Assembly (NCBI GenBank): GCA_007121025.1
Contig: SKMO01000038.1
Span: 1 to 34,115, forward strand
Direction of reading: 5' to 3'
From: Bacillota bacterium
Lineage (GTDB): Bacteria > Bacillota > TC1 > UBA5767
Length of the DNA stretch: 34,115 nucleotides
A program made the position numbers and the translations under genes. Under the pieces are notes generated by a model. That model was not told the DNA's origin and did not search any database. It saw only the letters and a list, made by a program, of their open reading frames with translations. Shown one piece after another: positions 14,596 to 22,333 of this stretch. How positions within the stretch are numbered: the first letter of the stretch is position 1; each line of letters begins with the position of its first letter.

Positions 14596-16374
14596 TCACC
14601 TTCCGGTGACCAGAAATGCGATGCTCTTTTCATCTGTACTTGCACCTGAAACGGCCTGCGCCTGCACGGTGTATTCACCGGTGGCCGACCGGTTGGGCAC
14701 CCTGTACCTGTATCCGTATGTTCCGTCGGCTGCCGTGGTTCCCGATGAGGACCCCACCGGATTCCCGTCCGGATCCCGGACAGTCAGGGTCACCGCAGCC
14801 CCGTAAACCGGAACGCCTGTCTCGTCGGTCACCCTGGAGGTGATCTGTACCCAGCTGTTCCAGGGATAACTGGGTCTGTCTGTGGACACCTCCACAACGA
14901 TGGGACCCGGATCATCCGGAGGCTGTGGCGGAGTCTCACTCTCCACAAACACCGCGACCGCCGTCACATCGCCGGTCATGGTCACGGTGGTCTGCGCACT
15001 GTCAACGGTCGCTTCGCCGATTTCCCACCTGTCAAAGGTCCAGCCTTGCGCCGCTTCTGCACTCAAAGGCACAACCGCGCCCTCATCATATACGTGTGTT
15101 CCGGCAGCCGGTGTTGTGCTCCCCTGGCCTTCGGTGGAAATGGTCAGGGTGTACTGTTGGGGTTCCGGAGGATCCGGTTGTCCGGCGTCCACAGCCCGGA
15201 CCGCCCGGTCCGCCCGGACCAGCCCGTGCCCCTGATGATTGGCCTCCAGCCCGAGATCCTGGGCCGTTTGGGCCAGGATCATCCGGACGTCCCCGTTGCC
15301 CAGGGATGTGTCAGCCCCAAAGACCAGAGCCGCTGCTCCGGCCACATGGGGGGCCGCCATGGACGTTCCACTGTAACTGGCATATCCGTCACCGGGCACC
15401 GTGCTCAGTACGGACACCCCCGGGGCAATCAGTTCAACCGCCGGCCCGGTACTCGAAAAACGGGCCCGCCGGTTGCTGCTGTCCGAAGCGGCCACCGCGA
15501 TCACAGAGGAATAACGGGCCGGATAGCCCACATTGTCCCCCCGGCCGTTGACAAGGCCATTGTTGCCGGCAGACGAAATGAGAAGAATGCCCTCACTGAA
15601 CGCCAGGTCACAGGCATCCTGCAGGGTTTGAGAATGGGCGCTTCCCCCCAGACTCATGTTGATCACAGAAATCGCGGCCTTATTGTCAATGACCCAATCG
15701 ATTCCCGCCGCCACGGATTCCCAGGTTCCTCCGCCGCTGTCACTGAGGACCTTCACACCGTACAGACTGACCGACGGGGCCACGCCCACCACGCCAATGG
15801 CATTGTCCACAGCGGCGATGGTGCCGGCCACATGGGTTCCATGTCCGTTTCCGTCGTCGTACCAATGTGTATGGTCAATGGTGTTTGTTCCCCCGGCCAC
15901 ATTCTCAGACAGATCGCCATGGGTCCGGTCAATGCCCGTATCCAGCACCGCCACACCGACCCCGGATCCCCGGGACATGCCCCAGGTGGGAAAAGAGAAG
16001 GTTTCCTCCCCAAACACCCGGTCGATTCCCCAGGGAACCGTCTGGTCTGCCCAGACCTCCCCGTTGGGTTCCACGTAGCGGACCTGCGGATGTCCCTCCA
16101 GGGCCGGCAGGGCCCGCTCGGAAATCCGGACCGTCAGCACATCCAGATGTCTGAAGCCACGGGTGACCTCACCGCCAAAACTCTGGGCCACGCCCCGGTC
16201 CGGGCGTCCGTGAAAGCCCACCAGCACCTCCACCATGTCCGGCGGACCGGCCGGCCGGTCCGGACCCGCCGCCAGCAGAACCGACGTCGACATCACAACC
16301 ACCAACAGCAGGGTCAGGAGAATCACACCCGCCCTGGCCGGCCCTTTCCACGTCACGTTCTGAAACACCCTCAT
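14596..16374 (-). CDS. Secreted subtilisin-like serine peptidase (S8) with C-terminal beta domains
   Basis: 592 aa; the ATG at 16374 has AAGGAG upstream. Residues 10-36 form a signal peptide or anchor. An I9-type propeptide follows (VEVLVGFHGRP to VRYVEPNGEVWA, 48-109). The S8 domain spans about 114-395, with catalytic Asp145 (VAVLDTGID), His178 (GHGTHVAGT), oxyanion Asn271 (SSAGNNG) and Ser338 (SGTSMAAPHVAG), so it should be active. A Pro-rich linker leads to a Listeria-type beta repeat (YTLTISTEGQGSTTPAAGTH to VAVF, 408-476). A second linker leads to an Ig-like or macroglobulin-like domain (VEVSTDRPSYPWNSWVQITS to the end). It probably works outside the cell in protein degradation or processing of surface proteins. 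Confidence 0.95.
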   Translation of the reverse strand: MRVFQNVTWKGPARAGVILLTLLLVVVMSTSVLLAAGPDRPAGPPDMVEVLVGFHGRPDRGVAQSFGGEVTRGFRHLDVLTVRISERALPALEGHPQVRYVEPNGEVWADQTVPWGIDRVFGEETFSFPTWGMSRGSGVGVAVLDTGIDRTHGDLSENVAGGTNTIDHTHWYDDGNGHGTHVAGTIAAVDNAIGVVGVAPSVSLYGVKVLSDSGGGTWESVAAGIDWVIDNKAAISVINMSLGGSAHSQTLQDACDLAFSEGILLISSAGNNGLVNGRGDNVGYPARYSSVIAVAASDSSNRRARFSSTGPAVELIAPGVSVLSTVPGDGYASYSGTSMAAPHVAGAAALVFGADTSLGNGDVRMILAQTAQDLGLEANHQGHGLVRADRAVRAVDAGQPDPPEPQQYTLTISTEGQGSTTPAAGTHVYDEGAVVPLSAEAAQGWTFDRWEIGEATVDSAQTTVTMTGDVTAVAVFVESETPPQPPDDPGPIVVEVSTDRPSYPWNSWVQITSRVTDETGVPVYGAAVTLTVRDPDGNPVGSSSGTTAADGTYGYRYRVPNRSATGEYTVQAQAVSGASTDEKSIAFLVTGR

Positions 16375-16680
16375 TGGTTTCTCATCTCCTTCTCATCTCT
16401 TCTCCTCTGCAGAGGGACACGCCCCCTGCCAGCACGACGATCATGACCATTCATCCTTAATTGCATTGTATGCCTTTTGGGAAAGCATGCAATACCGGAA
16501 TTCGACGGTTTCCCGCCCCTTATGCCCTCTCCCCGGTTTGTGGATCCCTGACCGCTCAAAACCCCGGAATCCTGTCCTGGCTTCTTCCGGCTCTTCCGGT
16601 GTGTTTCCGTGAGGTTTTGCTTTTCTTCCGGTCCTGTATGTGGTATCTTTGCCCCAAACGAACCCACAGGAGGACTTCCC
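16375..16680. other. 306-bp divergent gap between subtilase and SpoIIM-like genes
   Basis: This gap holds no gene. It contains the subtilase promoter candidate (16465-16492) and the leader of the rightward gene, with AGGAGG at 16668-16673. No repeat or riboswitch is recognised. Confidence 0.5.
16465..16492 (-). promoter_or_regulatory. Probable sigma-A promoter of the subtilase gene
   Basis: On the minus strand TTGCAT (16487-16492), a 16-bp spacer and TACAAT (16465-16470), about 90 bp before the start codon. Confidence 0.55.
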
Positions 16681-17280
16681 TTGGCCCACTTCTTCAGACC
16701 GTTTATCACACAGCGCAAATGGGTGCTCCTGGCCAGTCTGCTCTTTTTCGGAGCCCTGGCCGGCGCCAAAATCGCCACCTACCTGTACCACCAGGAGATG
16801 GTCGACCTGTTCACCCCGTTCTTTGCCCAGCTGGAAGGCCTGGGGGAAACGGTCTTCGATCCAAATCGGCCCCTGCGGGGCGCCTGGTTTCTGTTTCGCA
16901 ACAACCTGACCGCCTCCCTGACCCTGATGCTCACCGGCCCCCTGATCGTCCTGCCTTTCCTTGGCCTGCTGCTCAACGGCGGGGGCATCGGGGTGCTGGC
17001 GGCCATGCTGTTCATCGACGGGGTGATCACCCCGTTTGCCTTCTATGTCCGGGGCATCCTGCCCCACGGCCTCTTTGAAGTGCCCGCCCTCCTGCTGGCC
17101 GGAGCCATCGGCCTTCGGACGGGCATCCAGCTTCTCAGGCCCCCGTCCGGAACCGCCAGGCTGGCCGTCCTCCGGGAGAACTACACCCACGCCTTCCGGG
17201 CTCTACCGGCCCTCGTGGTGCTTCTGGTCATTGCTGCCCTGGTGGAAGTCTTCATCACCCCTTATCTGCTCATCGTTTAG
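16681..17280 (+). CDS. SpoIIM-family (stage II sporulation protein M-like) integral membrane protein
   Basis: 199 aa from a TTG at 16681, seven bases after AGGAGG; an upstream ATG at 16609 lacks a ribosome site. The start AHFFRPFITQRKWVLLASLL, the first membrane helix, a soluble loop (residues about 35-75) and FLFRNNLTASLTLMLTGPLI match the SpoIIM/DUF95 pattern. So do GLLLNGGGIGVLAAML and ILPHGLFEVPALLLAGAIGL, with the conserved PHGxxE motif. About five helices are visible. In Bacillus SpoIIM takes part in septal peptidoglycan degradation during engulfment, but many members belong to non-sporulation paralogues, so the role here is open. A small membrane protein gene follows 18 bp downstream. 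Confidence 0.88.
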   Translation: MAHFFRPFITQRKWVLLASLLFFGALAGAKIATYLYHQEMVDLFTPFFAQLEGLGETVFDPNRPLRGAWFLFRNNLTASLTLMLTGPLIVLPFLGLLLNGGGIGVLAAMLFIDGVITPFAFYVRGILPHGLFEVPALLLAGAIGLRTGIQLLRPPSGTARLAVLRENYTHAFRALPALVVLLVIAALVEVFITPYLLIV

Positions 17281-17298
17281 ACACGGAGGAACGTCCAA

Positions 17299-17484
17299 AT
17301 GCCCATGCCAAAATTCACTCTGTTGCAGATCCTCAAAGTCATCGGGATTATCAACCTGCTCATCGGATTCACCGGTCTCTTTCTCCGGTTTGTCATCGGT
17401 TTTTCTGTGGACTTTCCGTCCATCTTTCTGTCCTTCTCAGCCGGTGCCGTCTGCCTGCTGCTGGTCCGGGTGAAATCCGCCTGA
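17299..17484 (+). CDS. Small two-helix membrane protein (paralogue of 10384-10578)
   Basis: 61 aa; the ATG at 17299 follows CGGAGGA by about ten bases and comes 18 bp after the SpoIIM-like stop, probably in the same transcript. Two helices are seen at about residues 11-32 and 37-57. The core IGIINLLIGFTGLFL and the ending CLLLVRVK match in register the protein at 10384-10578. The shared short length, spacing of helices and basic end indicate a small paralogous family; function unknown. Confidence 0.7.
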   Translation: MPMPKFTLLQILKVIGIINLLIGFTGLFLRFVIGFSVDFPSIFLSFSAGAVCLLLVRVKSA

Positions 17485-17519
17485 TTTCCCGGATTCCCTC
17501 CTGCAAGGCCATATGCGTG

Positions 17520-17565
17520 AGACACAGAGGGCAGCGGTTCCCGGGAACCGCTGCCCTCTGTGTCT
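17520..17565. terminator. 46-bp perfect palindrome between convergent genes
   Basis: Positions 17520-17542 and 17543-17565 are exact reverse complements, 23 bp each, with no separate loop. It lies 35 bp beyond the small membrane protein stop and 57 bp beyond the convergent questin-oxidase-like stop. On the plus strand TTCTTC follows. It is best read as a bidirectional terminator. Confidence 0.75.
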
Positions 17566-17622
17566 TCTTCTGCCGGCCTTTTGCGCCCATCCCGTCCCGT
17601 AACCGGGCAGGCGACCGGGTCA

Positions 17623-18678
17623 TCAGCTGCCGGCGGTCAATTGGTCCTTCGTGAGGCCGGACGTTTCCGGGCCGGCCCAGCTGGCCCAGGCGGCCCGCAA
17701 CCCCGGCAGCCCGAACAGCCGGTCCAGCTCCCGTCCGGTGTAAGCCAGCTTGATCGTATGAACGTCAGAACTCTGCGACGCACTGGCCCAGATGTCCGCC
17801 CAGGACAACACATCGGGGGATGCCGGAGAGGTCCACGCCAGATCCTCAACGATCACCAGGTGATGCAACATGGCAGCCGTCAACAGGTCCAGAGCCTCCC
17901 GGGGACGTTCAAAATGGTCCCGAAGCACCCAGAACCCATGCAGCCCGGTGATGCAATGAAGAACCACAATGTTCGGGGTGGCCACAAGCGCCCCGGTCAG
18001 AAACCCAAGCAGCGCTCCGGCAGCTTCTTCCATCGTTCCACCCACCCGGAAACCGGGAACCTCCGGGTCTTCCCCGCCGGCCAGTGCCTTCAAGACGGTC
18101 CCCAGGGACGATCCTGAATCCGCCAGACTGCGGACAGCCGGTGCCTGCAGAAAACGGGACACCGCACCGGGCACAGCCTCCGGATCCACTTCCCGGCCAT
18201 AAGCCGGTGTTTCCCGGTAATAGGTCACATAATAGGCAAGGGCCCGGGCCACTTCCCTCTTGTACTCCCGGTTCTCCTGCCAGCCGTCCCAGGCGTACGC
18301 CAGCCGGATGGTCACATGAAACAGTCCCCCCGACAGCCCCCGGGGCCACCGGTTCAGGACCTCCCGGATCAGATCATCGACCTCCCGCCGGGACAGCTCC
18401 TGGTGAAACCACCCCAGACAGGCTTCATAGCGCTCTTCTTTTCCCAGGCAGTCCGCCAGAGAGGCGGCCGGAGGAATTCCCGTGCGGTTTTTCACCACGT
18501 TGTTTCGCTTCAGGTAGTGCTCCGAAAACCGCCGGACCCGCTCTTCGTCCTGCCCCATCCGCCATAAAGCCGCCTGGCCCATGGGCAGATGATTGACAAA
18601 CCGGCTGCGTCCCGGTCCCCGGTCCACCACAGGGCCAAGATCCCATCCATCGTCCTCCACAATGTTCACTAGCGCCAT
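17623..18678 (-). CDS. Questin oxidase-like (DUF4243) protein
   Basis: 351 aa from the ATG at 18678, preceded by AAGGGGTGA; the open frame further upstream is not protein-like. The segment VNHLPMGQAALWRMGQDEER followed by RRFSEHYLKRN is typical of the questin oxidase-like family. So are WFHQELSRREVDDLIREVLN, VRSLADSGSSLGTVLKALAG, LHCITGLHGFWVLRDHF and LAYTGRELDRLFGLPG. His residues recur at family positions (HLP, FHQ, FHV, LHCITGLHG, LHHL). Fungal members catalyse oxygen-dependent ring cleavage of anthraquinones; bacterial members are mostly uncharacterised. Its presence in an apparent anaerobe is unexpected. It is monocistronic, with a possible promoter TTTCCG, 18-bp spacer, TATGAT just upstream. 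Confidence 0.78.
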   Translation of the reverse strand: MALVNIVEDDGWDLGPVVDRGPGRSRFVNHLPMGQAALWRMGQDEERVRRFSEHYLKRNNVVKNRTGIPPAASLADCLGKEERYEACLGWFHQELSRREVDDLIREVLNRWPRGLSGGLFHVTIRLAYAWDGWQENREYKREVARALAYYVTYYRETPAYGREVDPEAVPGAVSRFLQAPAVRSLADSGSSLGTVLKALAGGEDPEVPGFRVGGTMEEAAGALLGFLTGALVATPNIVVLHCITGLHGFWVLRDHFERPREALDLLTAAMLHHLVIVEDLAWTSPASPDVLSWADIWASASQSSDVHTIKLAYTGRELDRLFGLPGLRAAWASWAGPETSGLTKDQLTAGS

Positions 18679-19118
18679 TTTACCGTCACCCCTTCCTTTT
18701 CTTCTATCATACGCCTTTTTCGGGGGGATCGGAAAGCCCCTTCCCCACTCGGGGAAAAGAGCCACGTGGCGGACCGGATCTGACAAACCGGTTTTCGGCC
18801 TGAACCGCTGAACCTCCTGATTCATCCAGCCGCAACGCCTGAATGAAGGTTCAAGGAGACTGACCGAAGCCTCCCCCTGCACCGCCTTTACTTGACATTC
18901 TTCCCCGCTTGTGCAATCCTTGTAACCGTTACGCCCCTGAAAAACGAACATTTTGTTATTTATACATGCCTGATTTTTGAAATAAGCGAACACTCTGTGT
19001 ATAATGAATAGTGTCGGAATTCATGATATGGATTCCTTTTGTTTTGGACGAAACCGTTCTGGACGGTCGTCCGGGGCGGGATGCACAACGAAAATTAAAT
19101 AGGGCAAGAGGTGAAGAC
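18679..19118. other. 440-bp divergent gap before the opuA operon
   Basis: This gap holds the weak leftward promoter of the questin-oxidase-like gene near 18705-18735 and the strong rightward opuA promoter (18977-19005). The middle (18740-18960) shows no gene, repeat or riboswitch I can recognise. Confidence 0.5.
18977..19005 (+). promoter_or_regulatory. Sigma-A promoter of the opuA operon
   Basis: TTGAAA (18977-18982), a 17-bp spacer and consensus TATAAT (19000-19005). The transcript would start near 19012, about 107 bp before the opuAA start. Confidence 0.85.
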
Positions 19119-20342
19119 ATGGAAAAAATTCGGGTTGAAAACCTGACCAAGGTTTTCGGGAACAACCCCAAACGGGGGATCAGCCTGCTGAATGAAGGCT
19201 GGTCAAAAACCAAGATTCTAAAAGAGACGGGCATGACGGTTGGTGTGAACAATGCCAGTTTCGAAGTCAATGACGGCGAGGTCTTTGTGATCATGGGTCT
19301 GTCGGGCAGCGGAAAATCCACACTGGTCCGGCTGCTGAACCGGCTGATCGAACCCACCAGCGGACGGGTTCTGCTGGATGGCGATGACCTCACCAAGGTG
19401 ACCCCGGAAAAGCTCCGGGAGATCCGGCGAAAAAAAATGAGCATGGTCTTTCAGAACTTCGGACTGTTTCCCCACCGGACCATCCTGGACAACGTGGCCT
19501 ATGGCCTGGAAATTCAGGGGGTCGACCGGGACAAGCGCTATGAGCAGTCCCGGGAGGCCATCAAGACCGTCGGACTGGACGGCTATGAAGACAGTCTTCC
19601 GGAAAACTTAAGCGGCGGCATGAAACAGCGGGTCGGACTGGCCCGGGCTCTGGCCAACGCCCCGGACATCCTTCTGATGGACGAGGCGTTCAGCGCCCTG
19701 GACCCCCTGATCCGCAAAGACATGCAGGATGAACTGCTGGATCTGCAGGACGTCATGCAAAAAACCATCATCTTCATCACACACGACCTGGACGAGGCCC
19801 TGAAACTGGGCGACCGGATCGCCCTGATGAAAGACGGGTCCATCGTACAGATCGGCACACCGGAAGAAATACTGACCAGTCCGGAAAACGAGTACGTGGA
19901 ACGGTTCGTTGAAGACGCGGCCATCTCCAAAGTACTGACGGTCGAACACGTCATGAACCGGCCGGAAACGGTCACCCCGGACAAGGGACCCCGGGTGGCC
20001 CTGCAGCTGATGAAAGACCGGGGTGTCTCTTCCATTTACGTGGTGGACCGGAAAAAAACCCTGATCGGTCTGGTGACCGCAGACGGCGCCCGGAAAGCCA
20101 AGGACGAAGGCACAAATCTGGAGTCCGTTCTCATCAAGGACATTCCCCAGGTGGCACCGGAAACCAAACTCAACGACATTTTTGAACTGGCGGCCGACTC
20201 CCGGTTTCCCATCGGGGTGGTCAATAAGGAGAACAAATTGCTGGGCGTCCTTGTTCGCGGTTCTGTCCTCGGGGGACTGGCCGGCAAGATCAGTCTGCTG
20301 GACGACAACGGAACCGAGGACAAAGGAGGTGACAGGGCATGA
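19119..20342 (+). CDS. opuAA: Glycine betaine ABC transporter ATPase with CBS pair
   Basis: 407 aa from the ATG at 19119 with AGAGGTGA upstream. It energises uptake of glycine betaine or related compatible solutes for osmoprotection. The N-terminus has the ProV/OpuAA-specific region (KVFGNNPKRGISLLNEGWSK). Walker A is GLSGSGKST (60-68), Q-loop FQNFGLFPH, signature LSGGM (164-168), Walker B ILLMDEA (184-190) and H-loop ITHDLDEAL. Two CBS motifs follow from about residue 280 (EHVMNRPETVTPDK, DRGVSSIYVVDRKK, LIKDIPQVAPETKL). In OpuA such domains sense internal ionic strength and gate transport. It is the first gene of a three-gene operon; its stop overlaps opuAB as ATGA. Confidence 0.96.
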   Translation: MEKIRVENLTKVFGNNPKRGISLLNEGWSKTKILKETGMTVGVNNASFEVNDGEVFVIMGLSGSGKSTLVRLLNRLIEPTSGRVLLDGDDLTKVTPEKLREIRRKKMSMVFQNFGLFPHRTILDNVAYGLEIQGVDRDKRYEQSREAIKTVGLDGYEDSLPENLSGGMKQRVGLARALANAPDILLMDEAFSALDPLIRKDMQDELLDLQDVMQKTIIFITHDLDEALKLGDRIALMKDGSIVQIGTPEEILTSPENEYVERFVEDAAISKVLTVEHVMNRPETVTPDKGPRVALQLMKDRGVSSIYVVDRKKTLIGLVTADGARKAKDEGTNLESVLIKDIPQVAPETKLNDIFELAADSRFPIGVVNKENKLLGVLVRGSVLGGLAGKISLLDDNGTEDKGGDRA

Positions 20343-21190
20343 ATGGCATGATTCCAAAAATCCCCCTGGACAACTGGGTGGAAGGGGCCGTCGCCTGGCT
20401 GGACGTCAACCTGAACTGGCTCTTTGATGCCATCAGTGCGGTGGTCGGCTTCATGGTGAACTCCTTCAATGCAGGACTGGGCGCACTGCCCAACCTGATT
20501 CTCATCGGACTGTTTGTGATTCTGGCCTGGCGTTTTGCCGGCCGAAACGTGGCCCTGGTGATCCTGTTCGGCCTTTTGCTGATCGACAATCTGGGCTACT
20601 GGGACAACACGATGCTCACCCTGGCACTGGTCCTGACCGCCTCGATCATCTCGGTGGTCTTTGGGGTGCCCCTGGGCATCTGGAGTGCCCGCAGCGATAC
20701 TGTCCGGTCCATCGTCACCCCGGTCCTGGACTTCATGCAGACCATGCCGGCGTTCGTCTATCTGATCCCGGCGGTGTTCTTCTTTGGGACCGGAGCGGTC
20801 CCCGGGGTAATCGCCTCGGTGATCTTTGCCATGCCCCCGACCATCCGGCTGACCAATCTGGGCATCCGGCAGGTGCCCACGGAAATGGTGGAAGCCTCAG
20901 ACGCCTTTGGCTCCACCCCCATGCAGAAACTGATGAAAGTCCAACTGCCCCTTGCCAAGCCCACCATCATGGCGGGCATCAACCAGAGCATTATGCTCAG
21001 TCTGTCCATGGTGGTGATCGGCTCGATGATCGGCGCCCGGGGCCTGGGTGCAGATGTGTACCGGGCGGTGACACAGATCCGCATCGGCGAAGGCTTTGAA
21101 GCCGGACTGGCTGTGGTCTTTCTGGCCATCATGCTGGACCGGATCACCCAAAACATCGGAAAAGGGGGAAAACGCAGTGCCGGCAAATAG
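20339..21190 (+). CDS. opuAB: Glycine betaine ABC transporter permease
   Basis: 283 aa; the ATG at 20339 overlaps the opuAA stop by four bases and has GGAGGTGA upstream. It is the ProW/OpuAB type with an N-terminal amphipathic part (DNWVEGAVAWLDVNLNWLFD) and about seven membrane helices. The EAA loop that contacts the ATPase is EASDAFGSTPMQKLMKVQLP (185-204). DFMQTMPAFVYLIPAVFFFG and INQSIMLSLSMVVIGSMIGA are strongly conserved in the family. It forms the channel with OpuAA, with substrate delivered by OpuAC, which here is a separate lipoprotein rather than fused. Confidence 0.96.
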   Translation: MNGMIPKIPLDNWVEGAVAWLDVNLNWLFDAISAVVGFMVNSFNAGLGALPNLILIGLFVILAWRFAGRNVALVILFGLLLIDNLGYWDNTMLTLALVLTASIISVVFGVPLGIWSARSDTVRSIVTPVLDFMQTMPAFVYLIPAVFFFGTGAVPGVIASVIFAMPPTIRLTNLGIRQVPTEMVEASDAFGSTPMQKLMKVQLPLAKPTIMAGINQSIMLSLSMVVIGSMIGARGLGADVYRAVTQIRIGEGFEAGLAVVFLAIMLDRITQNIGKGGKRSAGK

Positions 21191-21243
21191 GGCATCTGCG
21201 TCTGACCATAAAGCAACCTGATTATTAAAGGGAGGTAAAAGTT

Positions 21244-22158
21244 ATGAAAACCAAACTGATTGCACTGACCATTGCCGCTTTGTTTGCACTGAGCCTGGCA
21301 GCCGGCTGCGGCGCTCCTGCTGAGGAGCCCCCTGCTGACGACCCCAATGGCGAACCGGTGGACGAACACGTCGGAGAACAGCTCGACTGGCAGATCCAGG
21401 GGATTGACCCCGGTGCCGGCCTGATGGGCGCCACATTTGACGTTCTGGACGCCTACGGACTGGACGACTGGGAGCTCATCGAAGCATCTGACGCTGCCAT
21501 GACCGCTGCCCTGCAAAGCGCTTACAACAACCAGGAGCCCATTATCGTGACCGGGTGGACACCCCACTGGAAGTTTTCCGCATACGATCTGAAGTATCTG
21601 GACGATCCCCAGGGCATCTACGGGGATGAAGAGCAGATCCACACCCTGGTCCGCCAGGGACTGGAAGACGACCATCCCAGCGCCTTTGCATTCCTGGACA
21701 ACTTCTACTGGACTCCGGATGACATGAACACCGTCATGCTGGACGCACAGGACGCCGACTTTGAAACGGCTGCCGCTGACTGGGTGGCTGCCAACAGTGC
21801 CACGGTGGACGAGTGGGTCGACGGCATTGATCCGGTGGACGGCGATTCGATTGACCTGGCCTTTGTGGCCTGGGACTCAGAACTGGCCAGCACCAACGTG
21901 GTGGCCGTGGTTCTCGAAGAGCGTCTTGGCTATGACGTCATCATGACCCAGCTTGACCCCGGCGCCATGTTCACAGCCGTCTCCAGAGGAGACAGCGACG
22001 CGATGGTGGCCGCCTGGCTGCCCACCACCCACGCCGATTACTACTCCCGGTTTGAGGGTGACTTCGTGGATCTGGGACCAAACCTGGACGGCACCCTGAT
22101 CGGCCTGGTGGTTCCTGCTTACATGGACATCGACAGCATTGAAGACCTGGCCAGATAA
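21244..22158 (+). CDS. opuAC: Glycine betaine-binding lipoprotein (domain-dislocated OpuAC type)
   Basis: 304 aa; the ATG at 21244 has GGGAGGT upstream, 53 bp after opuAB. Residues 1-22 are a lipoprotein signal ending SLAAGC (Cys22 lipidated). The two lobes come in the B. subtilis OpuAC order: GIDPGAGLM to DNFYWTPDDM first, then SIDLAFVAWDSELASTNVV to GLVVPAYMDIDSIEDL. This is the reverse of E. coli ProX-like proteins. Trp105 (GWTPHW), Trp210 (VAWDSE) and Trp258 (AWLPTTH) match in spacing the three Trp forming the betaine-binding prism of B. subtilis OpuAC. The protein is rich in Asp and Glu, fitting an exposed protein in a salt-exposed organism, though that is inference. Confidence 0.96.
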   Translation: MKTKLIALTIAALFALSLAAGCGAPAEEPPADDPNGEPVDEHVGEQLDWQIQGIDPGAGLMGATFDVLDAYGLDDWELIEASDAAMTAALQSAYNNQEPIIVTGWTPHWKFSAYDLKYLDDPQGIYGDEEQIHTLVRQGLEDDHPSAFAFLDNFYWTPDDMNTVMLDAQDADFETAAADWVAANSATVDEWVDGIDPVDGDSIDLAFVAWDSELASTNVVAVVLEERLGYDVIMTQLDPGAMFTAVSRGDSDAMVAAWLPTTHADYYSRFEGDFVDLGPNLDGTLIGLVVPAYMDIDSIEDLAR

Positions 22159-22196
22159 CGGCCCTTCCGGCGCTGCCGGAAGCAGAAAATGATAGA

Positions 22197-22246
22197 GAAT
22201 GGAAAAGATCCCCGCGGGCAAATGCCCGCGGGGATCTTTTCCATTC
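22197..22246. terminator. 24-bp-stem bidirectional terminator between opuAC and citrate synthase
   Basis: Arms 22197-22220 and 22223-22246 are exact reverse complements, 24 bp, containing CCCCGCGGGC followed by ATCTTTTCC-type outer pairs. The T-run is inside the stem on both strands, which suits termination of both convergent genes. It is 38 bp after the opuAC stop. Confidence 0.85.
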
Positions 22247-22333
22247 AAAACAACGATTTCGCTCACCGGTTCAGGTGTTCAACCTGTTTTCAATACCAAA
22301 GCCATCTGCGACTGGACAAAGCGGTGCTTGCGC

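Noticed and set aside
15046-16446. 466-codon plus-strand frame opposite the subtilase gene
   Set aside because: It is antisense to an enzyme with a complete catalytic triad, and its composition is His/Arg/Gly-rich and unlike a folded protein.
16441-17190. 249-codon minus-strand frame opposite the SpoIIM-like gene
   Set aside because: Gln/Gly/Glu-rich antisense frame; the plus-strand frame has membrane helices, an AGGAGG site and family motifs.
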